Of a stretch of DNA of 64,000 bases, positions 29,419 through 39,059 are shown in pieces. The notes beneath the pieces were generated by a model. The model worked only from the letters and a program-made list of their open reading frames with translations. It ran no database searches and was not told the DNA's origin. How positions within the stretch are numbered: the first letter of the stretch is position 1; every line of letters begins with the position of its first letter. Location: positions 992,001 through 1,056,000 of the forward strand of contig CDRNVI010000012.1 of the NCBI GenBank assembly GCA_977017575.1, read 5' to 3'. The stretch comes from Paramoeba atlantica (taxonomy: Eukaryota; Discosea). Position numbers and translations under genes: made by a program.

Positions 29419-32400
29419 ATGTCGAATTTGGACCCTGAACACCTAGAAGTTGATTTGTCGGATGGTTCTCTTCATACTCCGCAACGAGCATGTACTTCCG
29501 GACATGCCACTTCGATTTGCAGGTCAAGATATCGCCTCGGCGAACGCTCTGCTTCAAAGCCAATTGGGAAACTAGTTACTACCCAAGATCAGGAAATAAA
29601 GGATTTAAGAAGGACTCTTAGCGAATCTCAGTTCGAGGCACGGAAGCAAACAAACGAATGTGAACGACTTCGGGAACAGTTGTCAAACGTTTTCCGCCTA
29701 AAACAAGACGAAGCTACTCTAAATCGAACCGCCCGAGAAACAGGAACGGTGCGCGAAAGGAAAATACATCGAGACTGGATTAAAAAAGCTAAGCAAGAAA
29801 AGCGTACCGCAACACAGCTTTCATCAGCAAATGAAGAGCTAAAGAAACAAATTTCGGTATTAGTGTCTCAATTAGAGCAAGAGCGTTCTTCCTGGCAGAT
29901 TAAAATGACAGAAATGGAAGGCGAGAAAGAGAGTTATTGTCAGAATCGTATTGCACCGGCATTCCAAGAACTGCGTCAAACCATACAGGAACGAGATAAT
30001 GCCCAAAAAAGTGCTGAAAACTCAAAAATTTTATTCGATCAGCTGCAAAAGGATTTCGAAGAATTACAGAAAGCTCTTCATCACACAGAGAATCAGCTTT
30101 CGAGATCTCAAGTTCAGAAGAAGGAACTTATGGATGAGATTACCAGCTTGAGATTGGGAAACGACTCCTGTAGCGAAGCGCAAAAGCGGCTTGCAGAAGT
30201 TACTGAAGCTCTCGTTACGAAAGATGACATCATGTTGAAATTATCACAAGAAAACCAAAAACTTACATACTTGCAAACAAATCTTGAAAAGGAAATCGGC
30301 AGAAGTGCTCCTAGATGTGAAGAATTGAAGAAGGAAGTGGAGCAACTCAAGGAAAGGGGGAATAATCTTGACGCACAGTTATCCGCTGCTCTCTCTGAAA
30401 ACGAGAGTTTGCGAGACAAGAACATAGCGATATCTCTCAGTCTTACAAATGTTCAATCACGGTATTTGACGTGTCAAGGAGACCTTCACACTGTTGAGGC
30501 AGATCGAGATATGTGCAAGTTTGAGAATAAACTTTTCAAAGAAGAACGGGAGACGAAAGTGGAAGTAAACAAAGAATTACAAGAAAAGGTGCATCTTCAT
30601 TGCTTAAAAGAGGAAACCTGGGATTATGAAAAGAGAAAATTTCAAGAACGTTCCGCGGAAGAAAGTCAAGCAAAAGAAAGATACTTAGCAAGTGCGCAGT
30701 CACTAGAAGAGCGGCTACTAGAGAGCGAACAGGTACTGTGCAAGGCTAATGGGACAATCAAATTACTGCAACTTGAAGCGGAGAAGGAAAAAGGGGAATT
30801 CATTTTAATTCAAAACTCAAACAATAAATTGCGAGTTCAGCAAGAAATCGACAAGAGCTGTATTCAAGAAATAAGTCGGTCTCTTTGTGAAGCCCAAAAA
30901 GACAATTTAGAATTATCTTCCTCAAGTGCGGCTACTCAGAAAGAACTAGTGTATCTTCGAGAAGTTCATTCAAGGACACAGCTTGAAACCCAAGAAGTTG
31001 GCACACGTATTCGAAAAATTGAAAACGAGCTTTCCATCTCTAAAATGGAAGCTCAATCATTGCAAAACAGCCTTGAAGAGGCTCGTTTGATCATTAACGA
31101 TACCTCATCTGAGAAGGAAAGACTGATTACTGAAACACATGAATGTAATTCTGAAATTCGGCGCTGTCGCTTAGCATTGGCCGACTACGAAATGAAGCTC
31201 GATCAAGAAAATCATCGTTTTCAAGATCAGGAACAGAGTCTAAAGAAAGGAAGAAGTGAACATTTGGCTCTTCAAGAGCAGGCAGAGAAAAACGGGAAAG
31301 AGCTTCAGGGTTTGCAAATGTGTGTTACAGCCCTTGAAGGCGAGACAGAAAGGCTTGCTCAAGAACGCGAAGTCTATCGAAAAGAACTACAAAACTGTAT
31401 TCAGAAAGCTCAAAAACTTTTTACTAGTTTTCTGGAAAATAATGCAAAGTGCGTCGAATTTGAGAAAATCGTAGAACTGCAAGAATCTTCGTTAAAAGAA
31501 AAAGATAGTCTCTATAAGAAAATGGAAATTAAGCTCGAAATGTTTGAAAGTCAAATTTATGAATACAGAAAAGAACGCGACGCTCAAAAACGCTTGGAGT
31601 CGGATTTGAAATCAGAAATTAGAAACCTGAGTGCGCATTGCGAAAAATTAAAGGAAAAAATAGCTTGCAATGAGATGGAAATGGCGAATCTTTATTCCAC
31701 TCACAAATCCATTGAAGAAAAATTGTTAAATACAGCCAAATCATTACATAAGGAAAACAAAACATCTGAAATTACTAGAAGTAATCTCTCCAAGGCTCTT
31801 GAAGAAAAGGAACAAACAAAAGCAGCTCTTCAAAACTCGCTCCTTAAAATAGATTCTTTGCAAGGCGAAATAGGAACAATACGATTAGACTTTGAAACAT
31901 GCCAGTTGAAGAATCAGCGACTTTCGGACGATATAGAAAAATTTGAATGTGATTGCTGCATCAAGGAGCAAAAACTCTTTGAATGTGAGGAAAGTCTTGC
32001 TACGAAAGATAGACTTATCTCCGTTACCCAACAGAAGTTGGAAGAGAGTGATATTCAGTTACAATCTATGAAGTCTCAAGCGGAAGACCTGAAATTGATT
32101 GAAGAATCTCTCCGGAATGAAGTTCTTAGGACCTTAACTCTGCTTGGGAATGAAAAGTCACGAAATTCCGAATTGGTACATGCACTTAAAATTTCTGAGG
32201 AAAACGAGATGTGCTGCCAATCGAAAGCGGACGCCTCGGGTGTCAGAGTTCAAGCTCTACAAGAAGAGATTTACCAAGCTACGCAAGACAAGCATTATGT
32301 GCAGCTTTCGATAGATAGAAAGATATCAGAAATTGATGGCATCAAAATAGAAAATGAAAATTACTGCAAGAACATACGTAGCTTAGAAACGCATCTCTCA

Positions 32401-32952
32401 CGACGAACGCAAATGTTTGAGAAAATGCTATGCGATAGCCGAGCTTTACTGCATATAGCTGAAAAATCTCTTTGCAAAGAAGCAGAGAGTTGCGAGCGAA
32501 ATAAGAATATTCTAACCGAAGTGCAGGAACGTGGAAAAGTTGTCGTGGGCGAGGTTAGCTACCAAGCTTCCATTTTTCAGCAAGAGCGAGATCTTTATAT
32601 TAAAAAGTATCACTCAGCATGCTATAGAAACGTTCAGGTTGAGCGTAACGTTCATGATGCGAGGCAGAAATATCTTTGCGAATATGAAACGTTGGAAAAA
32701 TTGCGCGAATCACACAAGGACTTTTTTCTGAAACTTCAGAGCGCCACTGCATCGCGTGAGGATAAATTTCGTATTGCCATCGACAATGAAGCGGTAAAAT
32801 GTCATGAAATGTCTCAGCTTGTCTTGCAATTGAAGAGAGAACTTAAAATTGCCAATGAAAGGCTCTTTACATCAGTTCGCCCGACAACTCCGGCACGTAA
32901 ATCTCGATCCAGTTCTAAAGGAAAGCCATGTGTTTTCGAAGGTAGCACGTAG
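29419..32952 (+). CDS. Giant coiled-coil protein, paralogue 2
   Basis: 1177 aa. Residues about 55-1150 are predicted coiled coil by composition and heptads. The C-terminal signature KYHSACYRNVQVERNVHDAR with KYLCEYE mirrors paralogue 1, followed by a basic Ser/Pro/Arg tail (RPTTPARKSRSSSKGK) that could be phosphorylated or bind microtubules or nucleic acid. It has more Cys than paralogue 1. Same strand, 385-bp spacing and shared ends support duplication. Function unknown. Confidence 0.85.
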   Translation: MSNLDPEHLEVDLSDGSLHTPQRACTSGHATSICRSRYRLGERSASKPIGKLVTTQDQEIKDLRRTLSESQFEARKQTNECERLREQLSNVFRLKQDEATLNRTARETGTVRERKIHRDWIKKAKQEKRTATQLSSANEELKKQISVLVSQLEQERSSWQIKMTEMEGEKESYCQNRIAPAFQELRQTIQERDNAQKSAENSKILFDQLQKDFEELQKALHHTENQLSRSQVQKKELMDEITSLRLGNDSCSEAQKRLAEVTEALVTKDDIMLKLSQENQKLTYLQTNLEKEIGRSAPRCEELKKEVEQLKERGNNLDAQLSAALSENESLRDKNIAISLSLTNVQSRYLTCQGDLHTVEADRDMCKFENKLFKEERETKVEVNKELQEKVHLHCLKEETWDYEKRKFQERSAEESQAKERYLASAQSLEERLLESEQVLCKANGTIKLLQLEAEKEKGEFILIQNSNNKLRVQQEIDKSCIQEISRSLCEAQKDNLELSSSSAATQKELVYLREVHSRTQLETQEVGTRIRKIENELSISKMEAQSLQNSLEEARLIINDTSSEKERLITETHECNSEIRRCRLALADYEMKLDQENHRFQDQEQSLKKGRSEHLALQEQAEKNGKELQGLQMCVTALEGETERLAQEREVYRKELQNCIQKAQKLFTSFLENNAKCVEFEKIVELQESSLKEKDSLYKKMEIKLEMFESQIYEYRKERDAQKRLESDLKSEIRNLSAHCEKLKEKIACNEMEMANLYSTHKSIEEKLLNTAKSLHKENKTSEITRSNLSKALEEKEQTKAALQNSLLKIDSLQGEIGTIRLDFETCQLKNQRLSDDIEKFECDCCIKEQKLFECEESLATKDRLISVTQQKLEESDIQLQSMKSQAEDLKLIEESLRNEVLRTLTLLGNEKSRNSELVHALKISEENEMCCQSKADASGVRVQALQEEIYQATQDKHYVQLSIDRKISEIDGIKIENENYCKNIRSLETHLSRRTQMFEKMLCDSRALLHIAEKSLCKEAESCERNKNILTEVQERGKVVVGEVSYQASIFQQERDLYIKKYHSACYRNVQVERNVHDARQKYLCEYETLEKLRESHKDFFLKLQSATASREDKFRIAIDNEAVKCHEMSQLVLQLKRELKIANERLFTSVRPTTPARKSRSSSKGKPCVFEGST

Positions 32953-33367
32953 GCATTTACTATTCAGGATTCGTTAAAAATGGTCATCTTTTTAGGTCTT
33001 TCTCTTTCATATCATTTTTTTGTATTATTCTTCCGGTGTATGATTTGAGTTAAAGAAGACAAAACGATAATCTAATCATAAATTTTAGTCCCTTTCTACT
33101 ACCCCGTTAAAACTACTTCCTAGGAGCAGCGCGAAATTTTTAAACTTGCTTATGCGCAACACATCTTGCTGCGTAGAAAAAAAATCTGCTTTATTGATCT
33201 TGTTTTTCTTGCTATTATTTATTTATGCTTTTCAATATTACAAGTTACATGATGTTTATGAGTTTCGATTTTGAATGTTTTATCAGTGCCGTGTACTAGA
33301 CTAGTTTGGAATCTCAGTGGCACGTTAGTACAGTATTAGAACGCATTTTTTTATAAACGTGTATTTG
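32953..33367. other. Intergenic region
   Basis: AT-rich, no gene seen. Confidence 0.5.
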
Positions 33368-34759
33368 ATGCTCTGCATTTCGCAGTTTTTAGTTTTATCT
33401 CCTAAAGGCGATCGTATAGTCTTCAAAGACTACCGCGGTGAACTACCGTCTCAGACGGACGAAATCTTCTTCCGCAAGTACAAATTCTGGGACTCAACGC
33501 TCAATAAAGAGAAAACCTGTGCCACGCGCAGCACCGAATGTCCCCCTTTCTTTTCCGTAGATGGCATCTTATTTGCCTTTGTGCGCAAAAATGGTCTTCT
33601 CCTCGTCGCCACCTCCTGCCGTAACTACAGCCCCTCTCTCATGGCCGAATTCATCCTACGCCTGGCACAAATCATGAAAGACTACCTCGGGGTACTTAAC
33701 GAGGAGGTCCTTCGACAAACCCCCTTCCTTCTCTATGAAATCCTCGAAGAAGCCGTCGACTACGGCTACCTCCAAGACCCCGGACCCGAGCGTCTCCGTG
33801 CCCTGCTGTGCGAGACCGCCTACCTCACCCCCCCCGACCGCACCCCCTCCCCCTCCCCCATCGCCTCCCTTCGCTCCGCGGTCGCCCAGAACCTGTTCCT
33901 GGACCACACCCGGCACGGCACCGCGGCCCAGGTCTCGCTGCTCACCGCCTCCGCGGAGCGCCGCAATGAGATCTACGTCGACCTCGTGGAGCGCCTCGCG
34001 CTTACGCTCACCCCCGCGGGGAGCTGTGTCGCGGGGGAGATCGAGGGGGCCGTCGTGATGAAGTCCCTCCTCGGGGGGCTCCCCCAGCTGCGTGTGGCGT
34101 TTGGGGAGGAGGGGGTGGGGGGAGGGGGCGTCGGTTCTCGTGCTCAAGCCTCTCCGGTGAGCTTCCGTGGGGTAAGCTTTGGGGATCGTGTGGATAGTGC
34201 CGCGTTTGAGAACTCCCGAGTGTTATCGTTTTACCCCTGCGATGGGGAGTTTGTGGTGATGAAGTATCGGGTGGCGGCGCCGGCGACGGTTCCGTTTCGT
34301 GTGGTTCCGGAGTTAAGGAGTCCGGGGGTGTATAAGCTGGAGTTGGGGCTGCGTATCCGTGCGTTGTTTGGGGAACATCTGCAGGGGACGGAGGTAGAGG
34401 TACGGGTTCCAGTACCAGCGTGTACGACTAGTGTGGTGGTGGAGGTGGATAAGCCGGCGCCGGCGACGCACTCGTATGAGTACATAGAGGCTCAGAAATG
34501 TTGTGTTTGGCGAATACAAACGTTTCCTGGAGAGGCCGAGTTCGGGTGTACCATGCGTATGTCGCTTGGGACGGTTGTCACAGCAACTGTGGAGAAGGAG
34601 GTGGGACCCGTAGTGTTGGACTTTGAGATACCTAATTACAGTACCAGTGGGTTGTGCATCCGTTCGCTTCAGATCGAGGAAAAAAGTAAATCATACAATC
34701 CCTCAAAGTGGATACGAAGCTTTACTCGAGGTTCGAGTTATGAGTGTCGTGTTCGATAG
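33368..34759 (+). CDS. Adaptor complex medium (mu) subunit, AP-4-like
   Basis: 463 aa from the first in-frame ATG (MLCISQFLVLSPKGD). The N-terminal longin-like domain matches AP-4 mu best (ISQFFVLSPRGD-type start, then IVFKDYRGELP). The mu homology domain follows from about residue 185: NEIYVDLVERLALTL, GAVVMKSLLGGLPQLRVAF, FYPCDGEFVVMKYRV, and an end resembling YNP-x-x-W-x-R with final aromatics. Mu subunits read tyrosine-type sorting signals; AP-4 acts at the trans-Golgi. Codon use is extreme: C-rich before about 34000 and G-rich after. AP-1/2/3 mu remain less likely. Confidence 0.82.
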   Translation: MLCISQFLVLSPKGDRIVFKDYRGELPSQTDEIFFRKYKFWDSTLNKEKTCATRSTECPPFFSVDGILFAFVRKNGLLLVATSCRNYSPSLMAEFILRLAQIMKDYLGVLNEEVLRQTPFLLYEILEEAVDYGYLQDPGPERLRALLCETAYLTPPDRTPSPSPIASLRSAVAQNLFLDHTRHGTAAQVSLLTASAERRNEIYVDLVERLALTLTPAGSCVAGEIEGAVVMKSLLGGLPQLRVAFGEEGVGGGGVGSRAQASPVSFRGVSFGDRVDSAAFENSRVLSFYPCDGEFVVMKYRVAAPATVPFRVVPELRSPGVYKLELGLRIRALFGEHLQGTEVEVRVPVPACTTSVVVEVDKPAPATHSYEYIEAQKCCVWRIQTFPGEAEFGCTMRMSLGTVVTATVEKEVGPVVLDFEIPNYSTSGLCIRSLQIEEKSKSYNPSKWIRSFTRGSSYECRVR

Positions 34760-35451
34760 GTCCAGTTTGTGTTGTGATGTAGTATGATCACTAAAGCAGG
34801 CGGCGGAGATGCTATTGAAGGGTTTGGAGGTCACCAGATTTTTATGTTGTTAAGGTCTGAAGAAGAAAGAAATCGGGTTACTAAAAGTGGTCCCTCTATA
34901 GGGTCATGTGCTTCACTGGACTTTTGACTGAACAAAATTGGATACCAATTAACCTTGCAACGTTGCATAGAATCTCTCAGCATTACAACCTCCGTGCAAG
35001 CGTAGTGATGAAGGGTTCTCGGAATAGGTGCCAAAGCATTTGGCGAACGCTTTACGAGTCTCCCGTTTGCTTGAAAGACACGCTGGTAACACAGCGAATT
35101 GCTTTTCGTTGTCTTTCAAGTGAATTACACATAATGATACACGTAGAGCTATCTCACCATTGAACAATTCACTCCGCACTTTGAAATAATGTATCTTTTT
35201 TGTCCGCATGATGCTTTCCTTAGGAATCAAAAATGTCAAGAGTGGAATATCCCCTAAATTGCTTAAACCTAAAATTTGAGTGGCTGAAACATAAAAAATT
35301 AACCTTTTTAACCATTTTAAAAATGGTTCGAATTAATAAGTATTTACATTTAAAATTCTAGGATTTATCATTATAGACTAGAAATTGTCTGGAGAGGGCG
35401 GCACACGCATGACTTCTCCATGTCGTTATTAACTTTTAGTTCTCGCAGTTA
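34760..35451. other. Long intergenic region
   Basis: About 690 bases with no recognised gene on either strand; short frames at 34831-35034 and 34949-35239 show no signature. Confidence 0.5.
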
Positions 35452-36366
35452 ATGACTACTCCCATCCTTATTAGACGTCTTGTCGCACTGACTCCTACGT
35501 GCAGACAGCAAGCACAACCGTTTTTCTTCACGACTACGCGCTATGTCACCGAATTCTACGACAAAAACGACATCCCACATACTCCTAGTGGAGGTGATCC
35601 TTACATTATCTTTGGTCTTCATCCCGCTTCAGCAACGCTCAAAATAATTGCAAAGCAATACAAACGTCTGGTCGTAGAAAATCATCCTGACCGTCCCGGG
35701 GGGAGTACTGAAAAAATGGTAGAGATCAACGCGGCGTATAAAATTCTAAAAGAAAACCACGAGCGAATTCGCGCTCACATCAAGCGCACTGCGCACACAC
35801 CCCGTCAAGCCGCGGAACACTCTCGGTCCTTTTACGAGAAAGCTAAGGCGCAACGCGAGGAGACTTTACATCGCTCAGGGGGAATTCGCGACACGGACAG
35901 TGAGGCATGGAAATCCCAGCGTAGCTCTCGCGAACGGTGGGCTCGATTTGAAAAGGAGACACGCCATGCTGTGGAGTGCATGAAGGCTCGTTTTGACCTC
36001 GCATGCATACAAGGGTTGCACATGCGCAAACCGCGCAGTTTATCTGAACTTGTGGCACGAGAGAGGTGGTTGCGTCGGGGCTACATACAGGAAATGAGAT
36101 CTGCGGTTCAGAAATTGAGCTTAGATCAGTCCTCTGATTCGCTTCGAAGACGAGTAGAAGAGTTTGGCACGGCGATGGAGCGGGAATTGGTTGCTTCTAT
36201 AGAGAAAAAGGAAAAAGAAATAGGACGTGCGAATTGGTATCAAAGCCTACGTACGGCATCCGGAGTCGTTCTTATTCTTGGTGGATGCGTCCTACTTGTC
36301 TACTGGTACATTTTTATTCGATATATTCCCAATACTTTCTTTATGAAATACAAGGACGCCATGTAA
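35452..36366 (+). CDS. Mitochondrial DnaJ (J-domain) protein with C-terminal membrane segment
   Basis: 304 aa. An Arg/Thr-rich N-terminus (TTPILIRRLVALTPTCRQQ) looks like a mitochondrial presequence. Residues about 50-105 are a J domain: YIIFGLHPASATLKIIAKQY, the HPD tripeptide at about 77-79 that stimulates Hsp70 ATPase, then INAAYKILKENH. A charged helical middle follows, and one hydrophobic segment near residues 268-290 (ASGVVLILGGCVLLVYWYIF) would anchor the protein. No G/F or zinc region, so it is a class III (C) J protein. A CTCGCAG acceptor ends at 35448. Confidence 0.82.
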   Translation: MTTPILIRRLVALTPTCRQQAQPFFFTTTRYVTEFYDKNDIPHTPSGGDPYIIFGLHPASATLKIIAKQYKRLVVENHPDRPGGSTEKMVEINAAYKILKENHERIRAHIKRTAHTPRQAAEHSRSFYEKAKAQREETLHRSGGIRDTDSEAWKSQRSSRERWARFEKETRHAVECMKARFDLACIQGLHMRKPRSLSELVARERWLRRGYIQEMRSAVQKLSLDQSSDSLRRRVEEFGTAMERELVASIEKKEKEIGRANWYQSLRTASGVVLILGGCVLLVYWYIFIRYIPNTFFMKYKDAM

Positions 36367-36621
36367 AAGAAGTACCTTCTGTTCATCAGGTAAGTTTTCA
36401 CACGGCGGGCGGCGTTATACAGCAAGATACTTTGTAGCGCTCGCCTTGTTAAAACATGAAGGGGGGAAAACATAAGGATGTAAATAATCATCCCACCGCA
36501 ATTACAGCAAAACACGTCATAAATAACATGGACAACAAAACATTAATTTTTCTTTGTTTTTTAAAACAAATTTTTCTTATTCATCATTTTTTCTTACTGC
36601 GGTGAGACCATTCTTTTATTT

Positions 36622-36993
36622 ATGGCATCACGTCTTGGTAACAGTGGTCTAGGAAATCAATTTTCTGTTACTAAATTTGGAAAGCCAAGTTTTCCTTACC
36701 CTGTTCCTACTGGAGACAAAGAGCGACTTCGCTTGGCTAATCAAAAACACATCCAACAGGACACAAGCCGAGAAAAGGTGTACACATTTTGTAAGAAATG
36801 CGGCAACACTCGAATGACTGTGAACTTTAACAATCTTCCCAGTGCTCGTATCGGTCTATGGACAAAATGTCGAAATGGTATGGACTATCGACATCACGTT
36901 TGGGTACAAATACTTCGGGAAGATTATATTAAAATGAAAGAAATGGAATTGAAGGAACGTCTGAATTACTATATTTTTGACAGGGATGAATAA
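36622..36993 (+). CDS. Small zinc-binding-like protein, possibly mitoribosomal
   Basis: 123 aa, compact and basic, with FCKKCGNTRMTV (C-x-x-C) at residues about 57-60, a Cys at about 82 and a His pair (YRHHVW) at about 89-90, which could complete a zinc site. Clean ATG after a T-rich tract, same strand as its neighbours. Size and composition suit a small mitochondrial ribosomal or assembly protein, but I cannot name a family. Confidence 0.65.
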   Translation: MASRLGNSGLGNQFSVTKFGKPSFPYPVPTGDKERLRLANQKHIQQDTSREKVYTFCKKCGNTRMTVNFNNLPSARIGLWTKCRNGMDYRHHVWVQILREDYIKMKEMELKERLNYYIFDRDE

Positions 36994-37488
36994 AGATGAA
37001 CATGTTTGCAACAACCCTAAAATACGTTTAATGCAAACAGTTCAATATCGCATCATTTATTGTGATACAATTGTGCGTTGAAGTGCATTGAATTTTATTC
37101 AATGCGCTTAGTTCATGCAGTTACACTGCGTGCTGCGTTTTCCATTGGGCATTACATGTCCACAAAGCTATATTTCATTATAGTTCCGTCAATTTTCAGG
37201 AGAATCCGGAAGTATTGCGTGCGAATGTCCCGAAGCCAGGCACACCTGAGCGCGAACATTCAATTTACCTCATACTAGTGCCATCCCCATTTACACTTGT
37301 GTATGTGGGGTGAACACCCCTTTATACTTCCGTTATATCAAAATCCATTCGAATATCGCAAAACAGTATCTCGCAATGCTTTCCAAATGTCTTTTGATTT
37401 GTCCTAATTTTCTGTTGTATCAGGTCGATGACCAGAGTCCGTCGTGTAGAGACAATGAATTTTTGTTCTGAGTAAATCCTTGTTCAAT
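36994..37488. other. Intergenic region
   Basis: No gene seen. A small palindrome GGGGTGAACACCCC lies near 37307-37320. Confidence 0.5.
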
Positions 37489-38889
37489 ATGCCACCTGAT
37501 TTCACAACGGAAATTGTATCAAAAATGGGAGCTGCCGGATGCTCGACTTTATGTATTAAATCCTTTTTACAATCACGAAAAAGGGTTAAAGAAACAGAAT
37601 CTTATATATCCGAAATTTCTATCTGTCCTGTGCGTGATATTCTCTGTTACGAATCTTTGTCAACCGGTCAAACTGACAACCAGAAATCTGCTGCATGCGC
37701 TGTCCTAAAACTTAACGGTGGTCTTGGAACCTCTATGGGTTTGCAAGGGGCTAAATCTCTGATAGAAGTAAAACCAGGAGCTTCTTTTCTTGATATTATA
37801 CTCCAACAATTGACTTCTATAACACCTACTCCGCATCTACTATTGTTAAACTCGGTACAATCTCAAAAATCGGTTCAAGATTATCTCAACAATACGCATA
37901 GCTCTTCTTCCGGGGGTTCCTTATCCGTTACGCCATTGACGCAACACAATGTACCCCGACTGGCACCAGATGGCAAACCAATATCGTGGATGAAGGATCC
38001 AGCGGAGGAGTGGTGTCCACCAGGTCACGGCAATCTCTACACTGTTCTTTACGAAACCGGAAAACTTGAAACCTTGTTGTCCCGTGGTTACGAATGTATA
38101 TTTATTTCCAATAGCGATAACCTGGGAGCTACACTCGACACGAAGATACTCGAATATTTTATGGAATCTTCACATTGTTTCCTGATGGAAGTCTGCATGC
38201 GTCAGAAGAGAGATCGCAAAGGAGGACATTTGGCTCACAACATAGAAACAGGTGGTCTTGTTTTGCGTGAGAAGGCTCAGTGTGATGAAAGCGATATGTC
38301 TTTCTTTGAGGATATTGATAAGCATTCATATTTCAACACAAACAATCTATGGGTCAAAACACGACAGCTATATCACGTTCTGAAAGAGTCTGGCGGAGTG
38401 TTGCCTTTGCCCGTAATCCGGAATCCCAAAATTATAGGACACGGTAGCCAAGAGGAGAGACAACTGAGTTGGCAATTGGAGACTGCAGCAGGGTCAGCCA
38501 TATCTGTGTTAGGCTTACGCTCCGCTGCTATTTCTGTTCCTAGGAACAGGTTTCGTCCCGTGAAGCATCTTTCTGACTTATTAGTACTTCGGAGTGACGC
38601 GTATGCGATCACTCCGGATGGAGAACTACAGCTTTTGGCACCCGGCGAAGGCCCCGACGTACAGTTGGATGAACAGTACCGCACTCTAGAAGATATAGAG
38701 GATCTCACTCCTTTTGGAGTGCCTAGTCTAAGGTATTGTACTAGCTTAAGAATTCGGGGGAAGGTGATTTTTGAATCTGGAGTGATTATTCGGGGTGAGG
38801 TAATCATTGAGAACGAGAGACCAAATTTCAGATGTGTGGTGCAGGAAAACTGTTATGAGAATACCAATGTCGTATTTTCTTCTCACTAA
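37489..38889 (+). CDS. UDP-glucose pyrophosphorylase (UTP-glucose-1-phosphate uridylyltransferase)
   Basis: 466 aa. The nucleotide-binding loop is LKLNGGLGTSMGLQGAKSLI (about residues 72-91), followed by LDIILQQL, LLLNS, and PAEEWCPPGHGNLYT. Further on are FISNSDNLGATLD (substrate region), NTNNLWVKTRQL and PRNRFRPVKHLSDLLVLRSD, all diagnostic of eukaryotic UGPases. The end has left-handed beta-helix-type repeats (IRGKVIFESGVIIRGEVII). It makes UDP-glucose from UTP and glucose-1-phosphate for glycosylation. Usual length for the family; the first in-frame ATG is used. Confidence 0.93.
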   Translation: MPPDFTTEIVSKMGAAGCSTLCIKSFLQSRKRVKETESYISEISICPVRDILCYESLSTGQTDNQKSAACAVLKLNGGLGTSMGLQGAKSLIEVKPGASFLDIILQQLTSITPTPHLLLLNSVQSQKSVQDYLNNTHSSSSGGSLSVTPLTQHNVPRLAPDGKPISWMKDPAEEWCPPGHGNLYTVLYETGKLETLLSRGYECIFISNSDNLGATLDTKILEYFMESSHCFLMEVCMRQKRDRKGGHLAHNIETGGLVLREKAQCDESDMSFFEDIDKHSYFNTNNLWVKTRQLYHVLKESGGVLPLPVIRNPKIIGHGSQEERQLSWQLETAAGSAISVLGLRSAAISVPRNRFRPVKHLSDLLVLRSDAYAITPDGELQLLAPGEGPDVQLDEQYRTLEDIEDLTPFGVPSLRYCTSLRIRGKVIFESGVIIRGEVIIENERPNFRCVVQENCYENTNVVFSSH

Positions 38890-39059
38890 GTTGCTTACAT
38901 GAGATAACGATTTCTGTAGATATTGTTTACAGAAATCTTTTTTAGTAAAGATACAATATTAAAAGTACTTTTTTCACTTGTGGAATGCAACGATATTCGA
39001 TCGCCTAAGCTTACACTATACTTTTTCAGTGCAAAGTGGGTAGTTTTTTATATTTCTTT

